Below are positions 45,411 to 52,771 of a stretch of DNA of 64,000 nt, piece by piece (the first letter of the stretch is position 1; every line of letters starts with the position of its first letter). The stretch covers positions 1 to 64,000 of IMG/VR virus record IMGVR_UViG_3300042521_002634; one strand, 5' to 3'. The position numbers and the translations under genes were made by a program. The notes beneath the pieces were generated by a model. The model had not been told where the DNA came from. It made no database searches and saw only the letters and a list, made by a program, of their open reading frames with translations. Source of the stretch: a virus.

Positions 45411-45701
45411 TCAAACACGCGCGGCTACTAGTCCTGTGATCGCGGACAGCGCTAAAACACACGCTACCGCAAACACTATGTTAGGTATCATAATATACAT
45501 AACTACAGTCATTGATGATGTCCAAACACTAGTGCACCAGTCACAGGTAATCAGGTAGCCGATGCCGCCTTGTTCGGGCGGATACTTTTTCCAGAGTCTT
45601 GTCCGTGCGCGATCAAGCAGTACATCGGTAGTAACAAGCCTAGTCAGGCGGTAAACGCCAAGAGCAAGCACGACGAAGTGAAATACTGAGATATCGGTCA
45701 T
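45411..45701 (-). CDS. DUF1360 membrane protein
   Basis: A 96-aa protein with two or three hydrophobic helices and the DUF1360 signatures 'ALGVYRLTRLVTTD' and 'LITCDWCTSVWTSS'. Such proteins are common in actinophages, often near lysis or structural genes, with unknown function. ATG 45701 overlaps the upstream stop. Confidence 0.8.
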   Translation of the reverse strand: MTDISVFHFVVLALGVYRLTRLVTTDVLLDRARTRLWKKYPPEQGGIGYLITCDWCTSVWTSSMTVVMYIMIPNIVFAVACVLALSAITGLVAARV

Positions 45702-46072
45702 TCAGTTGGGTCCTTACTCGAGTGTAGTGTATTATACGGATTCCAGCTTCGTAATCTGCTTCCGCAACCGCAGCTATCGTCACGAACGAAGATAATCGTC
45801 TTACCCGTAGAGGTAGTTAGTGATGATTCGGTACGGGCGCTTCCGCTCCAGTTCAACTGTTCAATCGGCTCGGAGAAGATCGTCACAGGTCCTTTGTGTG
45901 AGTCCGCCGCGATCAAAACCCGAGAATCCGTAATCAGCACGCGAACCGCCTCAACAAGCCTCGTCGGTGGTTGCGGCTGGCTGGTCTTCGTCGTCAACTG
46001 CTCAAGCGAGATGCCGTGATTCTGCGGAGCAACAAGAACTCGAGCCGGAAAGATATCGTGAAGAACCTTCAT
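45698..46072 (-). CDS. Conserved actinophage hypothetical with CGCG motif
   Basis: A 124-aa protein starting MKVLHDIFPARVLVAPQ. It is beta-rich ('TDSRVLIAADSHKGPVTIF') and ends with 'DDSCGCGSRLRSWNPY', a CxC-plus-basic tail I recognise as recurring in actinophage head-region proteins of unknown role. Overlaps with both neighbours suggest co-translation with the DUF1360 and small-terminase-like genes. Confidence 0.6.
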   Translation of the reverse strand: MKVLHDIFPARVLVAPQNHGISLEQLTTKTSQPQPPTRLVEAVRVLITDSRVLIAADSHKGPVTIFSEPIEQLNWSGSARTESSLTTSTGKTIIFVRDDSCGCGSRLRSWNPYNTLHSSKDPTE

Positions 46073-46602
46073 CTTGTAATTCTCCTATTTATCGCGCGAT
46101 AGGTAACTTCTGCAGCCGCGGCGATCTCTCTAACCGTAACGCCTCTCGAGTACAGCGTGTTCACTAACTGCGTGAAATCCGCGTTCGCTTTTCCATAGGC
46201 GGAGGAGGTAGAAGAGGTAGATCTATATCTACTTGCGAGTTGCGCTAAAGCCTTGATACTACTCTTGTCAACTTCAGTGAGCCCCGGTGAAGCGTGCGGC
46301 ATAACGTTCTTGCGCTTCGGCGCGTATCTATCCTTCTTGGCGGGGGCGGTAGGAACGGGGTGAACTGAGTGAACTAAATTAAAGCTTGAGTTTTTCACCG
46401 CGGATATTGTTGAATCGGAAGAAGAAGAGGGAGAGATCCAAGATCTTATTGTAGATCGGGAGCGGGGCGGCGCACAGGCCTTGCCCACGGCTGACATCGA
46501 CCAACCTGCGGCGACGAGCTCGCGAACACGGGCCTTTAACTCGTTACCCGACAATGCGCCGAGGAGGCGGTGCTCACTCTCAGGTAACTGCGCTCTCTCC
46601 AT
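46069..46602 (-). CDS. Helix-turn-helix protein, putative small terminase subunit
   Basis: A 177-aa protein with two HTH-like segments: 'VRELVAAGWSMSAVGKACAP' (residues about 27-50) and C-terminal 'RGVTVREIAAAAEVTYRAIN'. They are joined by a Ser/Lys-rich linker. Its place upstream of the portal and near the large terminase fits a small terminase or packaging-site binder. The -10 hexamer TACAAT is exactly 6 nt before ATG 46602 and no Shine-Dalgarno is present, so the mRNA is predicted leaderless. Confidence 0.55.
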   Translation of the reverse strand: MERAQLPESEHRLLGALSGNELKARVRELVAAGWSMSAVGKACAPPRSRSTIRSWISPSSSSDSTISAVKNSSFNLVHSVHPVPTAPAKKDRYAPKRKNVMPHASPGLTEVDKSSIKALAQLASRYRSTSSTSSAYGKANADFTQLVNTLYSRGVTVREIAAAAEVTYRAINRRITR

Positions 46603-46608
46603 TGCACT

Positions 46609-46614
46609 ATTGTA
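46609..46614 (-). promoter_or_regulatory. Promoter -10 for leaderless HTH/small-terminase gene
   Basis: Minus-strand TACAAT followed by 6 nt and the ATG at 46602. This predicts transcription starting at or next to the start codon. Confidence 0.5.
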
Positions 46615-46930
46615 TCATACTTAATTGTGTACATCGCTGCCTTGTTTGACGAACACGACAATACCTGCGGCGGAAAAATCACACCCTGCTTGCGCTGCTC
46701 TGCGTGCGTGCCGAAGGCACGCCGCGTCTTCTGCTAGTGTCATTCACCGCGGCGGAAGACTATGTACAAGGGGAAGTATAGTACCTTGCCATAATTGCCT
46801 TGGACGTGAGAGAGGGATATGGATAGAAATACAGAAAGTGTAAAGTGTCTCCAACTTTTTTAGAAAAATATTTTTTTCTTTGCGAAAAGTTGAGCGCGAG
46901 CGAAGAAAAAAGTTGCTCTACTTTTTTAGA

Positions 46931-46949
46931 TTCCAAAGTTTTTATAATG
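46931..46949 (+). promoter_or_regulatory. Repeated accessory promoter, plus strand, leaderless
   Basis: TTCCAAAGTTTTTATAATG, a near match to the TTCCAGAG...TATAAT family of the accessory region. The TATAAT (46943-46948) is exactly 6 nt before ATG 46955. Confidence 0.7.
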
Positions 46950-46954
46950 ATGAC

Positions 46955-47314
46955 ATGATGAAAAGAAAAAACATTGTGAGTGTGCTACAAAGTTTGAGTG
47001 AGAAAAGCGCGCGTGCAAAGAGCTTGCCTCCTCTCACTCGAGCAGAGATGAGCAAGTGGCGAGATCCATTTGGCAGAGAGATGTTGACTAGCGCCTCTGC
47101 GTTCGCTCAACAGAAAGAGAAAGCAGAAAAGAAAAAGCGATTTGTTGTTGTTCGACACAGCGATGGAAAAGCTTGGTCAGGTCCATGGCTTAACGATGGA
47201 AAGCGATTCTCCTCAGTAGAAAGCAAGTGGCACTACTTCTTGCGAGAAGAAGACGCGGAGCAAGCTGTAGAGCGCGAAGGCTTCGACTATAGAGTTGATG
47301 TGTTTGAAATGTAG
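46955..47314 (+). CDS. Rightward 119-aa basic protein, leaderless
   Basis: One of the few plus-strand genes. It begins MMKRKNIVSVLQSL at ATG 46955, 6 nt after a TATAAT. It is Lys/Arg/Glu-rich, with a C-terminal half 'RFVVVRHSDGKAWSGPWLND' and 'YFLREEDAEQAVEREGFDY' that looks like a small alpha/beta fold, perhaps related to WGR-like or SPOR-like domains. The function is unknown. It is transcribed convergently with the peptidoglycan-binding gene. Confidence 0.65.
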   Translation: MMKRKNIVSVLQSLSEKSARAKSLPPLTRAEMSKWRDPFGREMLTSASAFAQQKEKAEKKKRFVVVRHSDGKAWSGPWLNDGKRFSSVESKWHYFLREEDAEQAVEREGFDYRVDVFEM

Positions 47315-47327
47315 AGCGTGACTATGC

Positions 47328-47771
47328 TTAGACGATGACGTTGATGAATGGTTCATCAGCGAACAAAGCTACAAGCATGTCCGCATCGACAGTGCCGGTT
47401 ACCGCACGGTTGTTGGCCGCTTGATATTGCTCTACCGCACGCTTAGTTGCGTCTGCATACCAGCCGTCTTTGTCAGTGCCTGCTTCATTGAACCCGCATT
47501 CGACTAAACGACGTTGAAGGTGATGTACTGACAACGACTTGCGTGTTGCTGGGTTTTTGTAGATGCACATGTCAAGCCGCACGTCATCGCTGTCCGCACC
47601 GCTTGCGACAATTCCTACGCCAGACTTGACCGCACGCTTACGCGGCGCAGGTTCAGGTGTTGGTTCAGGTGTTGGTTCAGGAGCAGGCGCTACTGGCTGC
47701 TCTTCGACAACTACCGCAGCCTCTGCCACGACTGGAGTCTCTTCAACTGCTGGGGTTTCTTCGTTGCTCAT
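47328..47771 (-). CDS. Peptidoglycan-binding (PG_binding_1-like) domain protein
   Basis: A 147-aa protein. Residues 1 to about 50 are a Glu/Pro/Val-rich flexible region with 'EPTPEPTPEPAP'. Residues about 75-145 form a peptidoglycan-binding domain ('SVHHLQRRLVECGFNEAG', 'DGWYADATKRAVEQYQAANN', 'VTGTVDADMLVALF'). No signal peptide is seen, so it may be a virion or lysis-associated protein that binds the cell wall. It stands next to the large terminase. Confidence 0.7.
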   Translation of the reverse strand: MSNEETPAVEETPVVAEAAVVVEEQPVAPAPEPTPEPTPEPAPRKRAVKSGVGIVASGADSDDVRLDMCIYKNPATRKSLSVHHLQRRLVECGFNEAGTDKDGWYADATKRAVEQYQAANNRAVTGTVDADMLVALFADEPFINVIV

Positions 47772-47805
47772 TTGTTTACCGTACTTTCTTTAAAGACTTG
47801 ATGTG

Positions 47806-47818
47806 TAATTGTATACCC
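47806..47818 (-). promoter_or_regulatory. Possible promoter for the peptidoglycan-binding gene
   Basis: Minus-strand GGGTATACAATTA contains a TACAAT -10 about 40 nt upstream of ATG 47771, in the short gap after the terminase stop. Confidence 0.35.
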
Positions 47819-47821
47819 GCA

Positions 47822-49237
47822 CTAGCGAGGCGAGAACACACGGCCACCGCCGCGGCCATTGCCGTTCCTAAAGCTTGGCAAGCGTCTGTGCGCCAACGAC
47901 TTGGCTGTGATAGTTCCTCCGAGGAAGCCCGCAGGTGGCTTGATTAGCAAAGCAGTAAGTGCGTGAACTAAGGCGTCAACTCTGTCTGGTGACTTGCCTT
48001 CACCTGGAATCCATGCGCACATCTGCGACTCGAGGTCCGCAAGATAATTGACGTGATGCACGCGGTTTTGCTCGTAGGCAAGTGTGATTGGTTCAGCACG
48101 CAAGGCTTTGCCGACCTTTGAATGAACCTCAAATACTTTGATCGTTGGGTCGATTGTGTTGATGGCATTCCGCACTAGTGCGCCGCCTTGGTTTACTTCT
48201 GCTACAACAGGGCACGACCACTTGCGCGCCATTTGAACTACCGTATTGGCCCAGCGGTCTGGCGCGCCAAGAAGTGACGCGTCCTCGAGAACCCATGAAT
48301 GACGCTTGTACAAGTCACGTTCGCCTGTGGAAGCAACAACAACAATCCCGCATTCGTCGCGCGGATTCTCGGCTACGGACGGGTCGACGCCGATGCAGCG
48401 CAATGGCGCGCCAAGCGGCAGTTGTTTTTCCCGGGCGCGTTCAATCAGCTCGATAGTCCACAGCGCGCCTTCGATGTCACTAAGCATTTCACCGTAGAGC
48501 TCTTGAGCTGCCAACCGAGTGCCCTCGTAAACGCCTGTGATTGCGTCAAGATAGGTGCTTGAAAGGTTGCCCGCATTGTCAAGTGTCGAACCTCGTGACA
48601 CGACAACGCGCCCAGTTTTTTCTGCCTCGTTCAGCAAGCCGTACAGCATTGGCACACGCTTTGGCGTTGTAGTGCAGATGATTTGTGGATTGGCGCCAAG
48701 ACGAGTTGCAACTCGAACGTTGTCCCACGACGTCATGCCCGCAGCGTCTGGCGACTGACGCCACGCCGCAATCTCGTCGCACCAGGCGTAGTGAAACTGA
48801 GGACCGCGAAGGCCGTCGGGTTCGTCAGCAGTAAAGCAAGTAGCCGTATTTCCGTTGGGCCAAGTCAGACGGCGCTTCGATGGCTCGTATAGTGGGCGCT
48901 CGCTTGGCGGCGAAACAGAAATGATACCAGATTCGCCTTCAACAATTACGTCACGAACGTCGGCTGCAGTACGAGCGACAAGGGCAAAGCGAAGTTGGCC
49001 CATGTTTGTGACCTTAGCTCTATCACGAACCCACTCCGCAGCTGACCGCGTCTTACCAGCACCGCGGCCAGCGAGGTACATCCATATTGACCAGTCATCT
49101 CCCGGCGGTGGCACTTGTTCCGGCCTTGCCCAGAGTTTCCAGTCCCACACAAGAAGCTCTGGGTCGATTCCGTCGAGAACTTTGTCACGCTCTTCGCGCG
49201 GCAACTTAGCAAGCTCTTCCATGATGCTCTTGGCCAT
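47822..49237 (-). CDS. terL: Terminase large subunit
   Basis: A 471-aa packaging motor. ATPase: Walker A 'LAGRGAGKTRSAAEWV', Walker B 'FHYAWCDEIAAW', coupling 'ICTTTPKRVPML'. RNase H-like nuclease: 'CIGVDPSVAENPRDECG', 'VVAEVNQGG' and C-terminal 'PDRVDALVHALTALL'. The start is ATG 49237. A TACAAT lies exactly 6 nt upstream with no Shine-Dalgarno, which predicts a leaderless transcript even for this essential gene. Confidence 0.93.
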   Translation of the reverse strand: MAKSIMEELAKLPREERDKVLDGIDPELLVWDWKLWARPEQVPPPGDDWSIWMYLAGRGAGKTRSAAEWVRDRAKVTNMGQLRFALVARTAADVRDVIVEGESGIISVSPPSERPLYEPSKRRLTWPNGNTATCFTADEPDGLRGPQFHYAWCDEIAAWRQSPDAAGMTSWDNVRVATRLGANPQIICTTTPKRVPMLYGLLNEAEKTGRVVVSRGSTLDNAGNLSSTYLDAITGVYEGTRLAAQELYGEMLSDIEGALWTIELIERAREKQLPLGAPLRCIGVDPSVAENPRDECGIVVVASTGERDLYKRHSWVLEDASLLGAPDRWANTVVQMARKWSCPVVAEVNQGGALVRNAINTIDPTIKVFEVHSKVGKALRAEPITLAYEQNRVHHVNYLADLESQMCAWIPGEGKSPDRVDALVHALTALLIKPPAGFLGGTITAKSLAHRRLPSFRNGNGRGGGRVFSPR

Positions 49238-49243
49238 GGAGCT

Positions 49244-49249
49244 ATTGTA
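49244..49249 (-). promoter_or_regulatory. Promoter -10 for leaderless terminase gene
   Basis: Minus-strand TACAAT, 6 nt before ATG 49237, inside the end of the upstream zinc-finger gene (stop at 49250). Confidence 0.5.
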
Positions 49250-49477
49250 CTACGAAGCAGCAGCCTTGTAGCCGCAAGGGCAGTGTTTTGAAAGCATTGG
49301 CATCATCCTTGCGCCACACCTCGGGCAGGGCTCTTCAACTGCCCTGCGCGAGTGATCACGGTCGTCGTAGTGTTTGTACGAAGTTACGTCCGCATGCTTT
49401 TTGACAACATGAATCATCGCATCGTTCGCGCTGTCGTGTCTGGCATCGCAGAACTTGCACTTATGTTTGCCTGCCAC
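49250..49477 (-). CDS. C2H2/zinc-ribbon small protein
   Basis: 75 aa from the GTG at 49477 (GGAG 6 nt upstream, TAGTG overlap with the transglycosylase stop). It has a C2H2 finger, 'CKFCDARHDSANDAMIHVVK' ending KH, and then a ribbon, 'CPRCGARMMPMLSKHCPCG'. It is likely a DNA- or RNA-binding regulator or packaging accessory. Its end abuts the terminase promoter. Confidence 0.65.
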   Translation of the reverse strand: MAGKHKCKFCDARHDSANDAMIHVVKKHADVTSYKHYDDRDHSRRAVEEPCPRCGARMMPMLSKHCPCGYKAAAS

Positions 49478-50004
49478 TAAAGACTCCAGTGACCAAGACC
49501 ACCGTTGTTGTACAGATACTTTGCAACAGCGATGTTGCACTCGACAGCGAACAGAACGTCCAAGTGCCCAAACGGCTGTCCGCAGATCTGCATAGTCACT
49601 GTTTTCCAAGTTGAGTTGATCTGCAGCAGCCCGTAGTCTCTTGACTTGTCTCTGTTGAGAGTGCTGTTGTACGCAGTTGGAGTGCATCTTGACTCGCGCC
49701 AAGCGATGAATGAAAACTGTTCAACTGGCAAACCTGCCTCAGCAAACAGCGGCTCAAATTCCGGGCAGCGTCTACTTGACTCTACTGACAGCGCCTTTAT
49801 CGAGCTTTCTGCAACTGAAGTGCTAGTAACTGGCGCCGCATCAATCTCGACAGCAGGCGCCACGCTTGAAGGCGTAGTTTCTGTTGCGATTTCTACACGA
49901 ACTGGCTGCAGATCCGCAGGCTCACCAAATGTCACGCTTAAACTAAAAGAAGTCAAAGAGTAGCAAACGGCAGCACCAATTGTCACCTTGGTAGACGTCC
50001 GCAT
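49477..50004 (-). CDS. Secreted lytic transglycosylase (SLT/lysozyme-like)
   Basis: A 175-aa protein with an N-terminal hydrophobic signal or anchor ('VTIGAAVCYSLTSFSLSV'), a Thr/Ser/Val-rich linker, and a C-terminal lysozyme-like domain: 'FSFIAWRESRCTPTAYN' (catalytic Glu) and 'SRDYGLLQINSTWKTVT'. It cleaves peptidoglycan glycan strands and is therefore a candidate endolysin exported by the host Sec system or a wall-opening enzyme. I see no separate amidase or classic holin nearby. Confidence 0.75.
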   Translation of the reverse strand: MRTSTKVTIGAAVCYSLTSFSLSVTFGEPADLQPVRVEIATETTPSSVAPAVEIDAAPVTSTSVAESSIKALSVESSRRCPEFEPLFAEAGLPVEQFSFIAWRESRCTPTAYNSTLNRDKSRDYGLLQINSTWKTVTMQICGQPFGHLDVLFAVECNIAVAKYLYNNGGLGHWSL

Positions 50005-50005
50005 G

Positions 50006-50347
50006 TTAGCGTCTCGAGTTTACGTCAAGGTCTTCTGTTCTAAGCATTACTGACCACACGCTGGACAGCGCGTTGCAGAATCTGTCATCACGCAGATGAT
50101 GCATTCTGTTTTTGTAGTTGTCGTAGTCAAGTTCTTCAACCGCATTGAGCAAGAACTTTTGCCAAGACTCGTCTTTGATGAAGACACGATACGGGTAGTC
50201 TGAACCTGCATGCGTGATGATGTCAGCTTCTGCAAAGTCTGCAATTGCCTGAATCGACTCGAGATCTCGAGCACGCACTACGAGCGCGTCTGCATCTTCG
50301 CGGTGGCGAACCGCACTTAAAAAGCCTGTCTGTGTAAATACCCACAT
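50006..50347 (-). CDS. Hypothetical protein, 113 aa
   Basis: It starts MWVFTQTGFLSAVRHRED with AAGGAGAAATAATA in front of the ATG. It contains 'LVVRARDLESIQAI' and 'DESWQKFLLNAVEELDYDNY', a pattern I associate with conserved small actinophage proteins of unknown function. It lies one base from the transglycosylase gene and probably shares its transcript. Confidence 0.65.
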   Translation of the reverse strand: MWVFTQTGFLSAVRHREDADALVVRARDLESIQAIADFAEADIITHAGSDYPYRVFIKDESWQKFLLNAVEELDYDNYKNRMHHLRDDRFCNALSSVWSVMLRTEDLDVNSRR

Positions 50348-50378
50348 TATTATTTCTCCTTGTCATTTTGTCTTTTTG

Positions 50379-50396
50379 CGTAGCGGGATTGCTACG
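50379..50396. terminator. Short hairpin between 50006 and 50415 genes
   Basis: Stem CGTAGC/GCTACG with loop GGGATT. A U-rich tail exists only on the plus-strand side (ACTTTATT). The role is uncertain. Confidence 0.35.
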
Positions 50397-50414
50397 ACTT
50401 TATTCAGCGCGATG

Positions 50415-50600
50415 CTAGATGTTGGTTTCTTCCATCGCTTGAATTTCTTCAAGTGACGCAGACTCTACCGTAACCGAGCTGCCGTACTCTTCTCTCATTG
50501 AACGAGCGTATGAAACGCGACGCTCAGGAGTGACATACGCGACGATGGACTTACCATCACGCGTGATTGTCGTAACCTTGTACATTTCTGGTTCTTTCAT
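50415..50600 (-). CDS. Small hypothetical protein, 61 aa
   Basis: ATG 50600 is preceded by AAAGGAGACAGAA. The protein (MKEPEMYKVTTITRDG start, EETNI end) is a short beta-hairpin plus helix with 'SIVAYVTPERRVSYARSM'. It has its own variant promoter 20 nt upstream. The function is unknown. Confidence 0.6.
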   Translation of the reverse strand: MKEPEMYKVTTITRDGKSIVAYVTPERRVSYARSMREEYGSSVTVESASLEEIQAMEETNI

Positions 50601-50620
50601 TTCTGTCTCCTTTGTTAGTT

Positions 50621-50645
50621 CATTATACACTGCTTTAGAATCCAA
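50621..50645 (-). promoter_or_regulatory. Variant accessory promoter upstream of 50600
   Basis: Minus strand TTCTAAAGCAGTGTATAATG, a degenerate member of the family with a good TATAAT (50622-50627). Confidence 0.5.
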
Positions 50646-51200
50646 ACTTTTTTCGACACTCAGGTCCAAGTTGCAACTCACGAGAGCGAACATCTGTGAG
50701 CTCAGCTCCACATGAACCGCAGCACGAGTAGTGCTTGCCGAAGAGTTGCGTGTACTTGTACGGATCAACCGAGAGAATTGCGACGACTTCTTTAGTCTGC
50801 TCCGCTGTAAGCTTGCCGCGGTTAAACGCGCCCGGAGCTCCATGGAGCGTGCGAATGTAGAGAGTGTTCATGTACTCTTTGATCTCAACAAAAAGCAAGT
50901 CATTTGCTACTTTGACTGACGACAGCTCGAGTTCGTCCGCAGGGATTGCGTACTTTGATTTCGGCACGCTTGCGAGAAGTGTCTGCATTCCGCCGGTCGC
51001 TTTCACGCGCTTAGGCAGCGCCAGAAACGAGCTGATGTCCGAGCTTGCGTGCGACTTTGTGTAGTGGCCAGCAGAGATCGTGTCTTCAATGTGCTCCGCA
51101 GTATCCGCGTCAACCTCTCGGGTTGCGAGCAAGTCGCGGACAAAGCTGATCTGCTTTGGAGTCGCCATGTGGCGAAGTGTGTCTACGGCAGTAATTGTCA
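50635..51200 (-). CDS. DUF6011-like zinc-ribbon protein
   Basis: 188 aa from ATG 51200 (GAAGGA upstream). The N-terminus reads 'MATPKQISFVRDLLATREVD', and the C-terminus 'CCGSCGAELTDVRSRELQLG' then 'PECRKKFG' is a treble-clef-like ribbon as in DUF6011 proteins. These recur in phages and plasmids of Actinomycetota, and a role in nucleic-acid binding is likely but unproven. Its start lies about 45 nt after a family promoter. Confidence 0.65.
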
Positions 51201-51243
51201 TAACGTCCTTCAGTCGGGCCAAGCGGGTTTGCTTGACAATTAA

Positions 51244-51262
51244 ATTATATAAACTCTGGAAA
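51244..51262 (-). promoter_or_regulatory. Accessory promoter P (51244)
   Basis: Minus strand TTTCCAGAGTTTATATAAT. The -10 is TATAAT (51244-51249). It drives the 51200 gene. Confidence 0.75.
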
Positions 51263-51299
51263 ATGCTCAACTAAACTCGAGTTGAGAAGACTGCTTGAA

Positions 51300-51325
51300 G
51301 AGCCGGGCCCCAACCGGCCCGGCTC
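51300..51325 (-). terminator. GC-rich hairpin after the 51337 gene
   Basis: Perfect 10-bp stem GAGCCGGGCC/GGCCCGGCTC with loop CCAACC, 11 bp beyond the stop and just before the next promoter. No U-run is present. Confidence 0.65.
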
Positions 51326-51336
51326 CTCGAATTCAA

Positions 51337-51642
51337 TTAGAATTCGTAGCAGTAGTATTCGTGGCGCTCGCCGACGTAGAGCTTGAGGCCGCCTCTCATC
51401 GAGGATCCTTGCAGTACGTACTGGCCATTCGCGCGAAGCGTGAACGTCATTGTTTCGCCTTGTGGATTTGGTGTGATAATCCACTGATTGCTCATTGGCG
51501 CACCGGTTGCAACAGCGTTGTCGCGTTGGGCGACCACTGTTTTGTTGTTTTCACTGACCGCGATAACAGTCATCGCAATCGTGTCGGCGCAGAATGAGAC
51601 GGATGCTCCCATTCCAATTTCTGGTTTAATCATGGTTTTCAT
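51337..51642 (-). CDS. Small hypothetical protein, 101 aa
   Basis: Starts MKTMIKPEIGMGASVSF at ATG 51642 behind the shared leader (GACGAAAGGAC). It is beta-rich and ends 'KLYVGERHEYYCYEF'. It is a monocistronic unit with its own promoter upstream and hairpin downstream. It is unrecognised. Proteins made from such early cassettes often act on host functions. Confidence 0.6.
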   Translation of the reverse strand: MKTMIKPEIGMGASVSFCADTIAMTVIAVSENNKTVVAQRDNAVATGAPMSNQWIITPNPQGETMTFTLRANGQYVLQGSSMRGGLKLYVGERHEYYCYEF

Positions 51643-51683
51643 TTTTGTCCTTTCGTCGTTGTCAGGCTTGTTTGCTTGACAAG

Positions 51684-51710
51684 ATAAATATATCATCTCT
51701 GGAACTCGAG
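51684..51710 (-). promoter_or_regulatory. Accessory promoter P (51684)
   Basis: Minus strand CTCGAGTTCCAGAGATGATA, then TATTTAT. It drives the 51642 gene. An almost identical copy stands on the plus strand at 54093. Confidence 0.75.
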
Positions 51711-51711
51711 T

Positions 51712-51734
51712 GGCCGGCCAGTTTGTGGCCGGCC
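51712..51734 (-). terminator. GC-rich hairpin after the 51750 gene
   Basis: Perfect 9-bp stem GGCCGGCCA/TGGCCGGCC, loop GTTTG, flanked on both sides by CTCGAG palindromes. It separates the 51750 gene from the next promoter. Confidence 0.65.
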
Positions 51735-51749
51735 GGCCGAACCTCGAGT

Positions 51750-52118
51750 TTAGCGGTTTGGGTAGAAGGGAATGTTAAGCAGTTTGCAGTGAGCGTCGAT
51801 GAAGTCGATGATTGGTTTGCCGAATGCCGATATGCAGTCGTCGAAGTCGTCGCAGAAGTCTGAACCGGCGTAGTCGTAGCGTACGCCGTAGTTAAGTGTT
51901 TCGTCGGCTGAAAAGCCGATATTGACGAAGTCGAAGACGTTGCCGTTGTAGTCGTGGCTGAAGTTGTTGAAAAACTCAGTGGTTTCGGTTGGGTCGTCGA
52001 TGCCGGACTTAGTTGTAAGTAAGTAGGCGAGTGACAGTTTTGCGTCGAAGCTGACAGTTTCGTTGTCGATGTCGGTAAGCGTGATTTCGTAGGTGTCAGT
52101 TTTGAGTTGCGTTTTCAT
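51750..52118 (-). CDS. Small acidic hypothetical protein, 122 aa
   Basis: ATG 52118 behind the shared leader (GACAAAAGGAC). The sequence is strongly acidic ('YEITLTDIDNETVSFDAKLS', 'DYAGSDFCDDFDDCISAF') and alpha/beta. Acidic, small, monocistronic phage proteins are often DNA mimics or inhibitors of host enzymes, but nothing specific is recognised here. It is similar in style to the 60170 gene. Confidence 0.6.
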   Translation of the reverse strand: MKTQLKTDTYEITLTDIDNETVSFDAKLSLAYLLTTKSGIDDPTETTEFFNNFSHDYNGNVFDFVNIGFSADETLNYGVRYDYAGSDFCDDFDDCISAFGKPIIDFIDAHCKLLNIPFYPNR

Positions 52119-52147
52119 TTTTGTCCTTTTGTCGTTGTTGGTATATA

Positions 52148-52172
52148 CATTATACAAACTCTGGAACTCGAG
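52148..52172 (-). promoter_or_regulatory. Accessory promoter P (52148)
   Basis: Minus strand CTCGAGTTCCAGAGTTTG followed by TATAATG, the consensus form. It drives the 52118 gene and overlaps the 3' end of the previous gene by one or two bases. Confidence 0.8.
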
Positions 52173-52173
52173 T

Positions 52174-52335
52174 CTACTGATCGTTCAACCGTACAGCAAT
52201 CAGTCCAGCCAACCCAAAGGCTATCGGCACAGGTGTGTTGGCGCCGGCAATGGCAGAAACGACTGAGACTACTCCGCAGCCTGCTGCCACTACCGACGTC
52301 CAAATAACGTCACGAAAACGTGAACGCCAGTTCAT
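52174..52335 (-). CDS. 53-aa small membrane protein
   Basis: ATG 52335 overlaps the stop of the HTH gene (TAATG), so it is coupled. After MNWRSRFRDVIWTS it is one long hydrophobic, Gly/Ala/Val-rich stretch likely to form one or two membrane helices, ending 'VRLNDQ'. It could be a holin-like or membrane-acting toxin-sized protein. Confidence 0.6.
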   Translation of the reverse strand: MNWRSRFRDVIWTSVVAAGCGVVSVVSAIAGANTPVPIAFGLAGLIAVRLNDQ

Positions 52336-52649
52336 TAGGCCTTGCGGCGAGTGCGACCCTTGAGACGCGACGAAGCATCGCGAACTGGAGTGCCTGCTTC
52401 ATTGATAAGTTTACGGGCCTTGCCGTAGGTTACGCCCAAAGCTTGAGCTACTTCTACAATTGGCTTTCCTTCTGCGTAAAGCTGCGCTGCAGCTTGTGGA
52501 GTTGGAGTTGACATTATTCCTCGTTTCGTTGTTTGTTGTTTGTGCCGCACTGGCTCGTCAGTTGGCGTCATTGCCAACTGAGCTCGGGAGCGTGCGATAA
52601 GCTCCTCCGCCTCGACGAGTAGCATTTCGCTACTCACGATCAAACTCAT
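52335..52649 (-). CDS. Helix-turn-helix DNA-binding protein
   Basis: The C-terminal 59 residues form a clear HTH: 'PQAAAQLYAEGKPIVEVAQA', 'LGVTYGKARKLINEAG' and then a basic Arg/Lys-rich tail. The pattern resembles Lsr2-like or resolvase-type HTHs of actinobacteria. The frame is open upstream. ATG 52649 overlaps the previous gene, but an internal ATG at 52514 has the better Shine-Dalgarno (GAGGAAT), so a short HTH form may be the main product. It is a candidate regulator of the repeated promoters. Confidence 0.6.
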   Translation of the reverse strand: MSLIVSSEMLLVEAEELIARSRAQLAMTPTDEPVRHKQQTTKRGIMSTPTPQAAAQLYAEGKPIVEVAQALGVTYGKARKLINEAGTPVRDASSRLKGRTRRKA

Positions 52650-52767
52650 TAGTTCGCTCGATAAGGCTGAAGTCATTTAGTTTCTTTCTCAGCAACGCGT
52701 TCTCTATTTCTAGCTCCGCGTTTCGTCTTTGTAAGTAACTCATTGACCATTCTTCTTCCTTTGTCAT
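52630..52767 (-). CDS. 45-aa coiled-coil protein
   Basis: MTKEEEWSMSYLQ start at ATG 52767, 4 nt after the preceding stop. The body 'RRNAELEIENALLRKKLNDF' is a short leucine-zipper-like helix. The RBS is weak, so translation is probably coupled to the 52772 gene. It may dimerise or partner a regulator. Confidence 0.5.
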   Translation of the reverse strand: MTKEEEWSMSYLQRRNAELEIENALLRKKLNDFSLIERTNEFDRE

Positions 52768-52771
52768 AGCG

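Larger units (their letters stand above)
46603..46954. other. 352-bp intergenic region between leftward head genes and a rightward gene
   Basis: I see no convincing gene. It holds divergent promoters at its two ends and a perfect hairpin GCGTGCC-GAA-GGCACGC (46706-46722). Between 46840 and 46945 there is an AT-rich stretch with A/T tracts and two copies of CTTTTTTAGA. It lies between the two putative terminase genes, so a packaging (cos/pac) site or a promoter region is plausible. Confidence 0.5.

Noticed and set aside
46625-46843. 72-codon plus-strand frame in the large intergenic region
   Set aside because: No Shine-Dalgarno or family promoter, and the Cys/Arg/Ala-rich composition is unlike the neighbouring genes.
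51712-51734. Hairpin as an insertion-sequence end
   Set aside because: It has no transposase nearby and no target duplication, and matches the stop-hairpin-promoter punctuation of the region.
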